DNA of 6,049 nt from Phycisphaerae bacterium (GTDB lineage: Bacteria; Planctomycetota; Phycisphaerae; Sedimentisphaerales; Anaerobacaceae): contig DAOUVA010000295.1 of NCBI GenBank assembly GCA_030667885.1, forward strand, positions 1 to 6,049. The letters are read 5' to 3'. Shown piece by piece: positions 5,706-6,049 of the stretch. Each line of letters opens with the position of its first letter. Positions within the stretch are counted from its first letter, which is position 1. The notes below the pieces were generated by a model. The model made no database searches. It was not told where the DNA came from and saw only the letters and a program-made list of their open reading frames with translations. The position numbers and the translations under genes are program-made.

Positions 5706-6049
5706 TTACGGAGCAGACAGACGAATATCGTCGAAGTACATCATACCTGTCCCGCCGGTAACCGAGCTAAGGCCAAGAGTAATCGTATTGACATTGGCAA
5801 GGTTAACGCCAAACGCCTGAAGGTCGATATTCCATTCGGTCCAGGAAGTTGTTAGCGCTGCATGCGGATTATCATTAGTAACCGCTGTGCCGCCATTGAG
5901 GGCAACATACAAAGTCTCAGCGGTGTTGGACGAAGCGCCTCGGTACCAAATCGTCAGTGTGGTGACACCGTTCACTGTCCAGTCACGATTGGAAGTCAGT
6001 GTCAAGGTCGCCTCGGATTTGCCGGCTGCGTTGTCATAGGCCATCGGCA
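5706..6049 (-). CDS. C-terminal beta-sandwich module of a probably secreted protein (5' part beyond window)
   Basis: An open frame enters from the right edge and ends at the TAA complementary to 5706-5708. It shows 113 complete codons, and the Met at 6042-6044 is probably internal because the frame continues upstream with Pro. The residues look like a single beta-sandwich: SEATLTL, then DWTVNGVTTLTIWYRG, LYVALNGG, TSWTEWNIDLQAFGVNL, VNTITLGL, and the ending MMYFDDIRLSAP. The order WxxWxIxLxxF followed by a terminal YFDDIRL resembles carbohydrate-binding-like jelly-roll modules (CBM11/CIA30-like), and very similar modules are common in large exported planctomycete proteins (from memory, untested). 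No Cys, no membrane anchor and no C-terminal sorting signal are visible after the module. Catalytic domains, a signal peptide and the true start lie outside the window, so the function of the whole protein cannot be stated. It converges on the gsp operon and shares the 107-base intergenic region with it. Confidence 0.62.
   Translation of the reverse strand, partial: PMAYDNAAGKSEATLTLTSNRDWTVNGVTTLTIWYRGASSNTAETLYVALNGGTAVTNDNPHAALTTSWTEWNIDLQAFGVNLANVNTITLGLSSVTGGTGMMYFDDIRLSAP

Noticed and set aside
5622..5855. Open frame of 77 codons on the + strand after the gspM-like gene
   Set aside because: It runs antisense to the well-patterned beta-sandwich frame, includes the terminator stem in its first codons, and its product shows no domain-like pattern.
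1..6049. CRISPR arrays, tRNA or rRNA genes, insertion sequences or other mobile elements
   Set aside because: No regularly spaced repeats, cloverleaf sequences, transposase frames or terminal inverted repeats were seen; nearly all of the window is explained by coding sequence.

Overview
The window holds the downstream half of a type II secretion (T2SS) or closely related type IV-filament operon on the + strand, and the 3' end of one convergent gene on the - strand. The + strand genes run head to tail: the last codons of a major pseudopilin (gspG-like), then gspH-, gspI-, gspJ-, gspK-, gspL- and gspM-like genes. They overlap or lie only tens of bases apart. The minor pseudopilins are recognised by short basic leaders followed by a prepilin-peptidase site and a hydrophobic helix. 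Glu+5 is present in the H, I and J products and absent from the K product, as is usual for GspK. GspK also carries its diagnostic C-terminal NINTAP helical domain.

Layout: 2-67 is the GspG C-terminus. 39-644 is GspH-like, 628-1413 GspI-like with a long C-terminal extension, 1428-2264 GspJ-like with a charged tail, and 2261-3583 GspK with acidic and basic insertions. 3615-5078 is a GspL/PilM-like actin-fold inner-membrane protein with a GTG start. 5098-5598 is a small single-pass GspM-like protein. 5599-5705 is a convergent intergenic region with a terminator hairpin oriented for the - strand gene. 5706-6049 (-) is the C-terminal part of a probably secreted protein ending in a beta-sandwich, carbohydrate-binding-like module. 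No operon promoter is visible; it must lie upstream of the window.

How the genes fit together: the H, I, J and K products would form the tip of the pseudopilus, whose shaft is GspG. The GspL- and GspM-like products would form the inner-membrane platform linking the cytoplasmic ATPase (GspE, not in the window) to pseudopilus assembly. The - strand gene may encode an exported protein, but a link to this secretion system is only a guess from proximity.

Organism: moderate base composition, enlarged minor pseudopilins and the style of the terminal beta-sandwich module (SEA...DWTVNG...LYVAL...W.EW.I.L..F...FDDIRL) resemble Planctomycetota, probably a Phycisphaerae-type lineage. This assignment is inferred from recalled family patterns and was not tested. 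The most unusual point is a helix-turn-helix-like segment in the C-terminal extension of the GspI-like pseudopilin.
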